Below the pieces are notes generated by a model. The model had not been told where the DNA came from. It saw nothing but the letters and a program-made list of their open reading frames with translations, and searched no databases. Below are positions 1 through 11,683 of a stretch of DNA of 64,000 nt, one piece after another. The position numbers and the translations under genes are program-made. The DNA is from Embiotoca jacksoni (Eukaryota > Chordata > Actinopteri > Embiotocidae). Where the stretch lies: positions 18,421,012 through 18,485,011 of the forward strand of contig JAKOON010000013.1 in the NCBI GenBank assembly GCA_022577435.1. Reading direction: 5' to 3'. Position 1 is the first letter of the stretch, and each line of letters begins with the position of its first letter.

Positions 1-2182
1 CCTTCATTTAGCTTTCATTTCAACATTACCCCCCCCCATTTATGAGCTCTTGGCCGTCTCATGGATCACGGCTGTCAGGGAGAGAACAGCATCTGTGTCA
101 CAGGTGTCTCGTCCGGTGATAAACGCAGAGAGCATTTTACAAGCGATGCCAGTTTAAATGACTTCATCTCCTTAACGTACACGCATCCCGTCTATGAATC
201 ACGCAAAGGTGTTTAAATCAGTTGAAGGGAAAAAAAAACAAAACGTGAGGGAAGTTAACTTTCATCAGGGGCAGAACTTGAAAGTAATCACGGCCCCCGT
301 TATCGGTGCTCCCTACAGGGGCCACTCACGGGGTATGAGAAGTCAACGCTTTTATGGACACGCTCACGCTGCCAAACAACAAATACAAACTCATATGGAT
401 GTTGATCTACAGCCTGTCTGCCGTTTTCTCCCTTTCTCTTTTTTTTTCCTTACGCTTGTGTAAAACAATCAATAGCAAGGGCACATTAAGGTCTGGGTCG
501 TATACTTTATTTATATAAGGCAATGACAAATCCTTATGATGCAATGGTTTTTTGGAGGCGTGTATTACTGCGCCAAACAAATAAATATATGAATTCCCAC
601 CGGGGGAGGCGGAGAGATTGACGGAACAACAGGGGAAACGACAAGCCGCCAAATCCATCACGGCGACCTTTCAAAAGAAATGCGCCCACAATTTTGTCCA
701 CTTCCTTCTTATTCAGCATTTCAATTCATGTCCCCGCTTCTCTCCCCTTCACTTCACGGCCATAACTCAGGGTGGGATTACGGAAAAGAACGGAGGGTTT
801 GCATATGGAGAGGTTGTCACTTAAATCAGAATCAGACTTGAGGAGGAGAAACAGCCACAACGTGAGTAATTTAACACAGTATTGTATTTCATGGGGCTGC
901 GTTTAGACACTTTTTAAAAGCTGGACTAAGAAGCCAAAGCGAACATGATTTATGTTGAATGAGTATATTCAGAGAAAACGAGACTTGTTTGGTTTAATTT
1001 CGGATTTTTTAAGCATTGGTTTTAACATTAATGAAGCACACAGAGAGCTGGAAATCAATGATTCCAGTCAATTACTCGCTTAAGTAAAAATTACGTTTAC
1101 TGTTACTTAGACTTGCTTTTATTTGCTTTATATTTTTTCTAAATTCAATATCTTTGGCTTGTCGATGAAATAAACAATTCGATGACAATCTTTGTCTCTG
1201 TAAATGTGTGGAGGCCATTTTTACAATCCTAAAGACACGATAACTACTCGATAATCAACAGCTGCAGCTCTACTCACACACAACTTTGTGAGGTTTTTTT
1301 TTTTTTTAAATATAAACTGACTTCATGTGTCTAAACCAGCTCAATACACTCAAGTGCACTGAAATGTACTGAATGACATTTAGTTTCTGTGTTTTAGAAA
1401 CACGCTTCAACACCATGATGTCATCAGCGGTGACACTTTATTAATGGGGGACTGTAAAGGTACGACAGCAGCAGGGAAAAACACACATCTGTCTCTGTGT
1501 GTGAGCTGTCACCTCCTCAGAGGATTCTTCACGTGCAGACGAGTTTATCTGCACTGGGAAGTAGAGATGAGGACGTAAACAATAAGACGCTTGCCCTCTC
1601 TGTCCTTCTTGATAACTTTTACTGACCCAGTTCGAGCATCACTAGAATCACGCCACGTATCTGAAAGCTGCGCGATCCAAAACCGAGAAACTGGTTTTGG
1701 ACTGTGCGTGGTGTCCTGTCCGGTCCAAGATCCCCGTGTAATAGGATTCCTCAAAGCTGCAGATGGATGGCAAATCTAGGCGGTTTCATCTACTAAAAGA
1801 GGGTATAAATCACGAGCGGAGGAAGCGGGGACGAGGCAGGGGTTATCACCAGTCTGCCTCCCTCATGAGAGCTTTGCATTAAAGCATTAGTGAAATTAAT
1901 TCATCTTTCATAAGAGGTTTGAGCAGTATCTGTGATCTATGATAACAACCAATTTCTCACTACGGAGGGGCCCGAGGAGGGAGGGAGGGAGGAAGAGAGG
2001 GGGGGAGAAGAAAAAAAAATACTCTGCGACCCTGATAGACTACACAAATCTGCTCTTTTTAAATGGGCTAACATTATCTGGAGTGCTGCTCTCTGGAGCA
2101 TCATCCCAGATTCATATCCCAGCCGGGAAAGAGGCATAAATCACCGGGCAAAACTTTTCTCATCTGCACCCCTCCACCACCC

Positions 2183-2183
<1 letters not shown>

Positions 2184-2251
<68 letters not shown>
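2184..2251 (+). repeat. (CA)n microsatellite
   Basis: About 33 uninterrupted CA units in intron 6. An inverted (TG)n array lies 220 bp further on. Confidence 0.98.
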
Positions 2252-2253
<2 letters not shown>

Positions 2254-2469
2254 CCTTTCTCTCTCCATCACTCCCCTCATCCTTCTCACAGGACGCCGTG
2301 CCAGGTTTGTTTTGTGGTTTTCTTTTGCTCGTCCTGTTAAATACAGAACAATGCGTCGCTGTAATCATTTTAAATGGCTTTGCGCCTCAATCAGTGTAAT
2401 TGGTTTTAGATCATCTCTGGAATGGGAAACCCAAAAACGTTGGAGCTGTCTGGAGGTGTGTGAGAATCC

Positions 2470-2472
<3 letters not shown>

Positions 2473-2523
<51 letters not shown>
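2473..2523 (+). repeat. (TG)n microsatellite
   Basis: About 25 units, followed by G-rich sequence with several GGG runs. Confidence 0.98.
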
Positions 2524-2525
<2 letters not shown>

Positions 2526-3356
2526 GGGTGGCTCGGGGTAGGCAGAGAGGGTGGGTGGGTGAGGAGTGAGGAGAAGGAGGGGAGGGGGGGTCCCGCGGTG
2601 TGTGAAAGAGACGGAAATTGGGGGGAAGTGTGTGAAGGGGGCCGTATCCATCTGTTTTGCATATATTTGCGAAGGCGGCCGTCGGAGCATGGTTGACAGA
2701 TGAGTGGGGAGTGCGGGGATGACACACGGGCGGTCGTGCTCTTTATTACTATATCAGTACAGCTATGCTCGGCGCTCGGCTCCCCGTCTGATGGCACACA
2801 TCACACACCGAAAAGAGCAGAAAGGCGAACACAGCGGAGGGAGCAGAGAATTGCTCGGCGGGACACAAACGTGGAAAACACAGCGAGGAGATTGGAGATT
2901 GGAATTTTTTTGGGGGGGGGGGAACCGATTTGTCGTCAGATCAGTCATGTGTCAGCCGGGAGAAAAATCGGACTGTAAAAAGAACCGCCAAAAAAAAAAA
3001 AAAAATCGGAAAATGAAATGTTTTGTTGAAAAAGTAGTGGAAAGTAAATGTCTTTTTGTATCAATTAATAAAGTTTGACTTCATCGACATCTAAAACGAC
3101 AAAATAAGATGAATGGTTATGGTATTTTAGACATAATTCGTCCTTATTGTACACAATATAAAAACGTGTGATAAAAAGGTCAAACAATTTTCCTTTCAGC
3201 TGAGCCACTGATTACTTTTTTACTTTAGAGCTGTATTAAACCAGCACAGTGTATACAGTGTAGCAGTCATGTCACATTTCTACCTTTCATTGTCAGTCCA
3301 CGACTCAGCAGAAAGCTCTGATTGGTCGGTCACGTGTGTTTATTACTATAACCCAC

Positions 3357-3460
3357 CTCAGGAAAGTAGTCCTGTGGAAACTTCTCCTTCTCCAGTGAGG
3401 GTGTGCTTTCTAGTGTCTCTGAGCAGGTTTCCTTTCCCACCACCTTCTTGAATTTCTTGG
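3357..3460 (-). CDS. inpp5a: inpp5a coding exon 6 (104 nt)
   Basis: Two bases complete the Ala codon begun in exon 5, then 34 codons: KKFKKVVGKETCSETLESTP and on to KEKFPQDYFPE. The acceptor follows a very long pyrimidine tract (transcript ...ctcctcttcag|CCAAG) and the donor is GAG|gtgggt (exit phase 0). It corresponds to human residues 124-158 (AKKYRKVAGKE... ending FPQDYFPE). The middle is less conserved (ETCSET where human has EIYSDT, from memory), while the LESTP and LEKEKFPQDYFPE parts are kept. The next exon, expected to open with CKWSRKGFIRTRWCIAD-like sequence, is not found between base 1 and 3356, so it lies beyond the window edge. Confidence 0.96.
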
Positions 3461-3795
3461 CTGAAGAGGAGACGGACAGAGATGGAGAGGAAGAGGGAGA
3501 GGAGGAAGAAAAACACAGAGTATAACAAACACAGGAGGTTCATTTTTTGGAGACCCCATGTGTGAGTGTGAATCTTCTAATTGCATTGACAGCAAGAGAA
3601 ACTTCAGCTTCTTCAGACAACTGCACCACCTGCTGGTCAGAAGGAGGAACATCTGTGTTGAGCTTAGGAGAAGTGGGAGAGGTGACATACAGAGGAATAC
3701 TGCTCTGTAATAGATGCTGTAGATTCCAGTAAACCGTGTATGTGAAACACCTATGCAAGTTTTTTCTGTTCTGGAAGACACATTTATCCTCTGGT

Positions 3796-3995
3796 CAATT
3801 TAATTAAATTCATTTTAATTGTATTGTTTATTGTATTGTACTATATTGTATATTGTAACGCCAAATCACAACAAAAGTTATTTCAAAGCACTTAACATCC
3901 AGAGGAACCCACCACTTCTACATTTCCCACATGAGGGATAGCTGGAAGGAAAAACGACCCTTTAACGGGAAGGAAACCTCCTACAGAAGCAGGTT
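3796..3995 (+). mobile_element. Dispersed teleost element fragment (family 3, copy a)
   Basis: Shares with 41621-41805 the ordered blocks ccaaatcacaa, gcacttaacat, ggaaggaaaaa, ctttta and ggaaacctcct. This is a well-known type of interspersed sequence in fish genomes, often annotated as the end of a LINE or SINE; I cannot place the superfamily. No coding capacity. Confidence 0.55.
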
Positions 3996-4726
3996 TTAGT
4001 GGCATATTTCCATATCAAAGTTGAATATCTAAGTATAAGGATGTTGCACTTCTTGCCTGACTTTGGGCTATTTAAATATAACTTGTGTGACTACGGAGTC
4101 CATATTCAAGCTCATACACGTGAATGCCAGGAATGAGTTGATTAAATGTGTGTGTGAAGGGCCAGTGGTGATCTTTGGGTGTTACACAACATACTGTTGT
4201 GATTTCATATCATTTCACAACACTATTAAAGACTTGAGTTCGATATCAAACAAATCCGATCATTTCAAACCATCAGTTAAGTTGTATATTAACATATAAT
4301 AAAAATAAAAAACAACTAGTTTTTCATTAAATATATTCGTTTATGTATTCTGCACTAAAACGTATCAAAAAACATTCTTTAAAGTGTAGAAGTCATGTTG
4401 ACAAGTTGAGTTTTTGCACATTTTATGCCTAGATATGACAAATATGGAGTTATCTACAGTCAGTCTGTGTTTTTATTCCACTTGTGTTAAAACCTCGGAG
4501 TGATTCGGTTAACCCTGTGTGGTTTACACCTCTCATGTTTGCTCATTTTCCAGGAAGATTCAATTTCTAAAAGCCTTCACGTCACAGGTGTAAGCGCTAA
4601 AGTGGAAGTTGTACGTCTTCCATTAAGCCGCTTCACTTTCGGCGTCACGGTATCATGAAAACATCAATAAAGCGCACAGTAAGTGCAGGAGTTTATGGAA
4701 TTCTGATGTTAAATCAGATCTCACCA

Positions 4727-4754
4727 GTGTGTGTGTGTGTGTGTGTGTGTGTGT
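4727..4754 (+). repeat. (GT)n microsatellite
   Basis: About 14 units in intron 5. Confidence 0.97.
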
Positions 4755-4859
4755 ACATGGAGAGCGGTCCTCTCCCCTCTCGACCCCTCCCCTGCCTTCG
4801 CCCTGTCCTTCACTGGGGTAACTGGTGCTAATGCTGACTTGGGTGTAATAAGAAGCGAG

Positions 4860-5060
4860 GCGCCTCCACATCTATATCCCTTCTTTAATTAGCGCGGTCG
4901 GCGGACCCCGGGGCCCTCTGACCCCGCAGGCTGATGAGACCGCTGTAACTGTCCAATAACCTGCCGCACACCATTACTGTAGGGCCCGAAATCGTATGAA
5001 TTAAATCCTAATATTAATAAGCATTACCATTCTGTCCCGCTCCCTTTACATTATCCTCAA
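4860..5060. promoter_or_regulatory. Enhancer-like block, intron 5
   Basis: Unique, balanced-composition sequence with a TTAATTAG homeodomain core at 4885-4892, a CCAAT core in tgtccaataacctg, and an AT cluster (gaattaaatcctaatattaa). It resembles vertebrate conserved non-coding DNA in texture. No conservation data available. Confidence 0.35.
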
Positions 5061-5194
5061 AGCCAATCTCAGCTCACCGGTTTTGATGGAAGCGAGAATA
5101 GCCTGCGAATGGTTGTATGTGATATGCAGGAGTGGGCTGATGGTGGGATTTCATTTCAGGACGGGCGGTGATGATGTATGTGTGGTGTGTCTTG

Positions 5195-5196
<2 letters not shown>

Positions 5197-5237
<41 letters not shown>
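5197..5237 (+). repeat. (GT)n microsatellite beside the exon 5 donor
   Basis: About 20 GT units, reading as CA in the inpp5a transcript, beginning 18 nt after the exon 5 donor site. See the matching finding. Confidence 0.98.
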
Positions 5238-5239
<2 letters not shown>

Positions 5240-5255
5240 GGTAGGGGGATCTCAC

Positions 5256-5319
5256 CTTTGAAATCAAACTGGTGGATGTTTTTCAAAGACTCGTGGATAA
5301 AGTAGAAACTTCCAAGAGC
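5256..5319 (-). CDS. inpp5a: inpp5a coding exon 5 (64 nt)
   Basis: Twenty-one codons plus one base, ALGSFYFIHESLKNIHQFDF then K. Acceptor is cttcttgcag|GCTC, donor AAAG|gtgaga (entry phase 0, exit phase 1). It matches human residues 103-123 with conservative changes (Leu to Ile, Tyr to His). It is separated from exon 4 by the largest intron of the window, 29.5 kb. Only 18 nt downstream of the donor the transcript runs into a CA repeat of about 20 units (plus-strand GT array 5197-5237), which may affect recognition of this short exon. Identity is certain; the splicing effect is inference. Confidence 0.97.
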
Positions 5320-5972
5320 CTGCAAGAAGAAAAGACTTTGTGAGATTTTCAGGATTTTATTTGTCGATTTACCAGACAACGGTTTTACAAACATTTCCAA
5401 CCTGTTGAGGAACAACAATTTCTCACACTTGCCCCCAAAGATCGCTGCTCAAAAGCTTTTCACAGAGCTCAAAGGACTGACCTGACGTAGAAATGCCTGG
5501 CTAATAAACTGGACTGAAAGCAGAGCCAACACTCGTTTACACACTCCACAGCACACTCCACAAACAGCACACACCATCAGCTACACAACAACAGGTGCAC
5601 CGGGCTCTCAGTACTGTACACGCCGCCTGCTCTCGATTCTCCTCATGTGACGAGTCAACAATTTGAGCTTTCAAAGGGCACATTCAGATGGACTTTTCAA
5701 TGAGCAAAGATCAACTTCAATAGGCTTAAAATCTTAATTTTCCCTGTGAACAATCAGGAAACTTTCCCAGTCGGTGGACGAGCCAATCCAAGTCTGTGGG
5801 AAGAAGTGAGAGTGGTGCAGAGGGGGATTTGATGCGGTTCACAGTCCACTACACTGCTTTCTGTTGGCCTCTTTACATTTAGGGCAAATGGAGGCAAAGC
5901 TCAAGCTCCAATCCCCTGCGTCTTTGAGATAGCAGACCTTTGGCTCGGGATAAGTCTGAGTCTCCTTTCTCC

Positions 5973-5976
<4 letters not shown>

Positions 5977-6038
<62 letters not shown>

Positions 6039-6040
6039 GG
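5977..6040 (+). repeat. (AG)n microsatellite
   Basis: About 27 AG units ending in an imperfect cgagagaggg. Confidence 0.97.
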
Positions 6041-6309
6041 GCTCAGACTGGTAACTGAGCAACTTTTCCCATAAAGACCTACAAAATTAAAACATAAGTG
6101 AGGCGAGTGAGAAAATTATGGCAAAAGACAAAGAGAAGAAACACACGGTTAAAGTTGGAGGATGAGAGGAAAGCTCAGGTACAGTAATGGATGGATGAGT
6201 GATGAAAGGATGTGGATGGAAGGGTGAGATCAAAAGGAGGAGGAGACATGAGGAGGGAAAAAAAGGCATGAAGGAGGATTTAGTCTTTTCCTGTGTTTTT
6301 TTCCCATTG

Positions 6310-6530
6310 AGGACCGGCTGCAGACGCCTCTCTGCCCGCGACACGCCGGGAGAGAGTTTGGGCTCGGCCCCCCGGCCTCTGCATTATTTATGAGCGCCGG
6401 CACATCTTGAGATTAAACATTTGCTGATTTGTCAAAAGCACAAACATGAGGTCCTGCCCATCTCCTTGACATATAAGTTCAGCCGACAGAAAACACTGTC
6501 GCACATTTAATTGATGAGAACCGCGGCTGG
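6310..6530. promoter_or_regulatory. Enhancer-like block, intron 4
   Basis: Contains gcattatttatgagcgc, gagattaaacatttgctgat and cacatttaattgatgagaac, with no simple repeats. A candidate only. Confidence 0.35.
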
Positions 6531-7489
6531 TGACCCGAGCCCCCCGCCGCGCTCCCCCCCGCTCCATCATTCCTTCTCCTGCTTTGACGGAGCGGGGGTG
6601 GGCGGGGGTGAGGGGCGTTGGGAGAAGGCAGGACTCAAGGTCACAGCTTCCCATTGCGAGAGGACGGCTTCCAGGAAGGCCCCCCCTTTACACGTATTTG
6701 TGCTCACTTGTCTTTATGTTCTCTTTCACCTTAAAGTGCCAACAACAGACTTGGAGACGGAGATGGATCGGAAAACAGAGCCGGGGAGGGAAAACCGGGC
6801 TATTTGTCAAAAACGGTGCCACTATGCTAACGGATTTTGTTTGTGGGGATATTTCAGTCAAGTCAAAATGACCATTTTGAAATATTATTGAGCTATAGAG
6901 GAGGGGAAAAAAAAGAAGATATATTCCCTTCTTTTATAAATCAAATTGTAGTCTGCATTTCGTCTGCCAAGTCAAAGCACTACTACTGCTTCATCAACAC
7001 AAAATGAATTGACAAAGATTTTAGTAAGTGATTAATGATTTAAGTCATTTAGCGAGCACTAATGTTCCAACTGTTCAAATATGTGTTTTCTCCTTTTTGG
7101 TACTTTGTAGTCAAGAGCAAATAGAACAAATCTCAGCTTGGGCTCTGGGAAACTCTTAGAAGCAATGTTTTCTGACTTTTAGGAACAATAAATCAATTAA
7201 TTAATGGGTACAAATAAACAAAGTGATACATTTTGTATTTTTTTTTTTTTATAATATTTTGTACAAAAATACTAAATGATACTCAAAATCTTGACTTTAA
7301 TGTGAAATAACCACCATCTCTTTTTCAGTGGAAGCTGATTTCTCCACAGGCCTTCAATACCTGAGACTACTGCAACCAAAATGAATATGACATCAAACAA
7401 ATCGCACGAATCAATTATCAAATAAATGATAAACAACTGTGCTTAAGTGGCTATCGGTGTAATCGCAAAAAATCTACTTAACCCTCAAC

Positions 7490-8300
7490 CCTAATAAATA
7501 TTCATCTGACATCGGGGTTCAGAAGCTCGCAGCAGCTGTGGCTCCCTCTCCTCTCCTCTGCCTCCCTCCTGCACTCTTCATGAAGAAGCTATTATATTAG
7601 CAGGGCGCAATTAATCCATTTGTCTCTTTACATGACAGGCTCAAAATATTCATTAGGGCCGGACCGCGCTGACAGGCCGTGCTTATCTTTTACCAGTAGC
7701 TTTACAATGGCCTGTGTCAAACGTATGTTTGTCACGTCCTTCTTTATTGATTAGCTGCCAGATTCACTTGAAATAATTAAAAGTATATTTTACATATTTA
7801 TAAACCCCACTGCCACAGCGGCTACTTAATTTTCCATTAGTAAAATGCAGTCTATTAAGTGCAGCATGAGGGGCCGCAGGGGAGGTAAGGGCGAAATGAG
7901 TAATCACTATAATTGTAGACAGAAAGACAATAACCGCGCCATAAAAGCCGGGGTTTTATGACTCCTTCTGGCAATGCTATCTCTTATCACAAGTCGTATT
8001 GGCCTCGCCGCTCACAGATAAGGGCACACTGACACAACGCCGGCCGCGCTCGCTCTCCGTCTGCATGTGTGTGTGAGTGTAGTTGACATTTCCAAAACCC
8101 CCGGCAGATACGGGCTGAACAAGTCCCAATAGACTGGCTGCTGGAAAATAGAGACTTGAGAGCTGCAGTACATAGGCTGCATACTTTGCTCCGCTGAATG
8201 CTTTATCGATACCGAGGGCTGCAAAAATTAGTTCTGGCCGACGACGAGAAGCAGGAATTGTGTGACCCCCGGATAGATTTTCTGCGTTTAATGTGAAAAA
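7490..8300. promoter_or_regulatory. Enhancer-like block, intron 4 (about 800 bp)
   Basis: A long repeat-free stretch with many homeodomain-type cores (gctattatattagcag, gcgcaattaatccattt, aatattcattagggcc, tttattgattagctgcc, cttaattttccattag) between GC-rich segments. It ends just before the MITE region at 8611. One of the strongest candidates by texture. Confidence 0.42.
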
Positions 8301-8610
8301 TGAGCCATAAAGCAAACATAAAAGTAATAATTTTTCTTCAAGGTCTCACCTCCAATCTGTGCTAAGGGAGAGTGGCCAGTCCCCGGAGAGCTGACACACA
8401 CACACTCCAGTGTCATCACAGTGTCACGGTACAGCTTCAGAGGGTAATGTTCTGCTGTCCCCGCTCACCACTGAAGCATTATGGGTTTGTGGAGCAGAGC
8501 GACGAGGACGTGTGTCCAATGACGGCTTTAATGGAAGAACAGATGAAACCTTAAGTGTCTGTTGTGGGAAAAGAAACGAGTATCTCCTGTACACTCCTGG
8601 GGATGATAAT

Positions 8611-9287
8611 CAGTGGTGGTAGAAGTACTCGGGTCCTTTCCTTAAGTAAACGTATTAATACTCCACTACAAGTTCAGGTACTGCATTCAAAACTTACTTC
8701 AGTGAAATTATGTAGGTATTATCAGCTAAATATACTTGTAGTATCAAAAGTAAAACTCTGCAGTGTTTTACAATATGATGTTTTTGGTTTAATACTATTG
8801 TTGCAGTATGTGCATGTTTGTGCTGTAAGTTTTTCAATATTTAAGGTTGTGCTTATTTTACTGATTTTGCATACAGTTGGTTAATTTAATCTACAGTAAT
8901 TTATTTGAGATCATAATATGTTTGTATCGTTTCTGCTCTGTAAGAACCATGTATCTCCAAGGATCTAAAGGATTTTCCAGTGAATTCAAGTGGGTTTTAA
9001 CGTTGTTTATTTACCTAAAAAAGTAGGAACATTTTCTCTGCCCATTAAGGCACATTTTATCCCTTTATCAGAAAAAAAAAAAATCCAATTCAAAATCACC
9101 AAATTTGGATACACATGGTGTTAAATGGACAGATAGGGTATGAAAAACCATAATGTGAAAAATAACTAAACCTGTCGAAGTAAAGTTGTAGTAAATGGAA
9201 ATACTCAGGTACAGTACAAGTACCTCAAATATGTACTTAAGCATACAGCATATTTGAGTAAATGTACTTAGTTACATTCCACCACTG
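8611..9287. mobile_element. Non-autonomous hAT-type DNA transposon (MITE), family 1
   Basis: A 677-bp element with terminal inverted repeats CAGTGGTGG...CCACCACTG and the AAGTA-rich internal ends typical of a very common teleost hAT-derived MITE. It is flanked on both sides by an identical 8-bp duplication ATGATAAT (8603-8610 and 9288-9295). An 8-bp duplication is the hAT hallmark. No transposase frame is present; the interior is AT-rich. The intact duplication indicates a fairly recent insertion into intron 4. Confidence 0.88.
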
Positions 9288-9380
9288 ATGATAATAGAAA
9301 TGCATCGCCATCAGAAATAAGACTAATTGAGGCCTTTTTAAAGCATAATTACAGTTTACTTGGATCTTGATTTTGTGGTC

Positions 9381-9412
9381 TGGATATATATATTTCTACA
9401 TATATATATTTC

Positions 9413-9452
<40 letters not shown>
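9381..9452 (+). repeat. (TA)n microsatellite with ttctac interruptions
   Basis: TA arrays separated twice by ttctaca, then about 17 TA units and another ttctaca. It lies about 90 bp after the MITE at 8611-9287. Confidence 0.95.
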
Positions 9453-9455
<3 letters not shown>

Positions 9456-10121
9456 CTACACGAATAGGATTGTACTTAAAATATAATAATATATATTTTT
9501 ATAGTAATTAAAAAAATGTGGGAACAAAACAACAATAAGATGATGACAGAGGGTCTAAACAAGCCTAAAATGAAGACAGATTATCTGAAATGTTGATTGT
9601 AACCGAAGACTGTGTGTATGTGAGAGCTGAAATGACTGATTTATGAATCTATTCGTCAGGAAAACAGTGGCAACAATTTTATTAACCAAACTTTTTTGTT
9701 TTGAATGCCTGATAGCCTGATTGCTCGTGTTCATTTAAAGTGACTTGCCATGGCCCCAGTTCTCAGTAATAACTCAGTGAGTACAGAATTATTAGGAAGG
9801 ATGAGCAAAACTGAAAAAAATAACACTGAGCTTGTAATAAACTGTAATTATCCTTTAACAGCACTTCTTTTAAAATGATGGTGGCACTGCTATCACGGTT
9901 TTCAGTGTGTGTTACAGCCACCTAAGAGAAATATCTCCTCTGGGTTTCCGGTGGCATTTTGCCTTCGAGACAGCAGAGACAAAATGGGCTGTTTTCCAGT
10001 TTATATCCCATTGCTCAGAAATCCCTGGAGCCCTCTCATCTGTCAAACCCCCGAGTGATGCCCCACTTCCATATAAACCTGCACACAGAATCACAAGCAC
10101 AAAAAAACAACCCGCAAATGT

Positions 10122-10123
<2 letters not shown>

Positions 10124-10164
<41 letters not shown>

Positions 10165-10166
10165 CT
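10124..10166 (+). repeat. (AC)n microsatellite
   Basis: About 21 units with one GC interruption near the end. Confidence 0.97.
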
Positions 10167-10339
10167 GAGACTTATCAGAAAGGTCAATCAGATATGCTGT
10201 CATGAAGAAATGGTGTTGTGATATATCAGGCACACATGCCGTGTCAAAACAGCTTAGAGAAGGAGGCACAGACATAAGCTCTGACTAATAGGTACATAAT
10301 ATCCTCATTAGTCACTAAGGACCAGCATTCATACATGGC

Positions 10340-10700
10340 TACATCCTAAACATACAGCAGACAATAGAGCAGCATGCTGTGTGCTCTGACAGCGACTAGA
10401 TTTAAGAAGCCACATATCTATTTCAAGATCAGCCCTCCAGGTCCCAGCGAGGGAGCCATTGATATGCAGGATCGGGGGCTAAAAGACCACCGTCACAGGA
10501 GCCTCCCTGCACAAATCTCCAATACTGCACAAACAGCCTGTTTGTCATCGGCGGCGAGGAAAACACCCCGGCACAAAAGTGAGCGGCGTCAATAGAGACG
10601 GCTTGCTTTTTCAGCCCAGAGATACAGATGGAGCAGCCTTAGTGTTTTCTACCCCTCCTGAGCCCACCGCCCACCCCGGCCTGCCATATGTGTTTGCCAA
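10340..10700. promoter_or_regulatory. Enhancer-like block, intron 4
   Basis: Repeat-free sequence of mixed composition (gatatgcaggatcgggg, tgtttgtcatcggcggc, gcggcgtcaatagagacgg). No coding frame with splice borders was found in it. Confidence 0.3.
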
Positions 10701-11683
10701 GGCCCTCTCCCAGTGCCATTGATTGAGTATTCAGAGTATTGAGCCACAGTGTCTATTATTCATCGGCTGCCTGGAAGGCCTGACTGGATACACAGACAAA
10801 ACTCTCATTAAAACTTCCTCTGTCACTTCCTGTGATTTGAAAGCGGCCCGAGTTGTTGGAACCATCCGTCACGTCCTGAAGGAGCCCTTGTCTCTGGGGT
10901 GGGTGTGCTGGGGGCCGAAGGTAAGGGACGGAGGGGGGGAATTAAAGCCGTTCAAAGACATACCGAGAGGAAACACGTTAACGTAAATTTACTTCCTTAT
11001 TTCACAGTAATTAAGATTTAAGTTGAGCTTACTCTCCTTAATGCTCTTCCACTTCCCCCACGAGGGAGATCGTGTGCAAACCTTGCAAGAAAATTGGTTT
11101 ACATGGCAAAGCAGGACTAGTATTGATCTCTTACAACTGAAACAGCAAGCGCAGATCCTCCATTGTGTTCTGTCGGGCCACCTGAACCTCCTTTTGACTG
11201 AATACTAGTGTTATGGCTACAGAATAATGTCGCCTGTAGCATTAAAACATGGCAAGATGAAGTATTTCATACTGAAATGCTGCAGTAATGTTTGGATCTG
11301 TAAATCTATGTTTACAAAACCAACAGCACAGAGTCAGTTCGCCACACCAGCAGTGTGTAATGTAAAGAAAACAAAACGGATCATAAAGTTCGATACAGAA
11401 ACACAATTATTGGACTAAACGATCTTTTGACGTGATAATTGGAGCTAGATAAAAGGAAGGCAAATCACCAAAACCAAGAAGGCCTTTCACCAAATTCAAG
11501 GTAATCCATTCAACAGCTGACAAGACATGTCACTCTAAACCAAAAGTTTTAACCAACAAGTGTTGTCAGATAAACTCAGTGGATGATTAAAGTCCTCAGG
11601 GTACAAATTTGTATGTGAAGCTAATCAGTAATTGTTGAGATATTACAACAAAAAAAACAACTAAAAATGGCAAACCTCATGGT

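Larger units (their letters stand above)
1..3356 (-). other. inpp5a: inpp5a intron 6 (5' part)
   Basis: Begins with donor gtgggt at 3356-3351 and runs off the window. It contains a CA array (2184-2251), a GT array (2473-2523), purine-rich flanks and short homopolymer runs (C9 near 31, G11 near 2915, A13 near 2992). Bases 1070-1260 are AT-rich, with TCGAT-like motifs reminiscent of a decayed MITE end. No exon was recognised. Confidence 0.85.
3461..5255 (-). other. inpp5a: inpp5a intron 5 (1.8 kb)
   Basis: Donor gtgaga at 5255, acceptor ctcttcag at 3461 after an unusually long C/T tract covering about 50 nt. It contains an interspersed-element fragment (3796-3995), two GT arrays (4727-4754 and 5197-5237) and an enhancer-like block (4860-5060). 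From 4000 to 4500 I see only AT-rich unique sequence. Confidence 0.92.

Noticed and set aside
1..3356. Exon 7 of inpp5a
   Set aside because: No sequence resembling the following catalytic-domain segment (RTRWCIADCAFDLVN-like) was found. The exon should lie outside the window.
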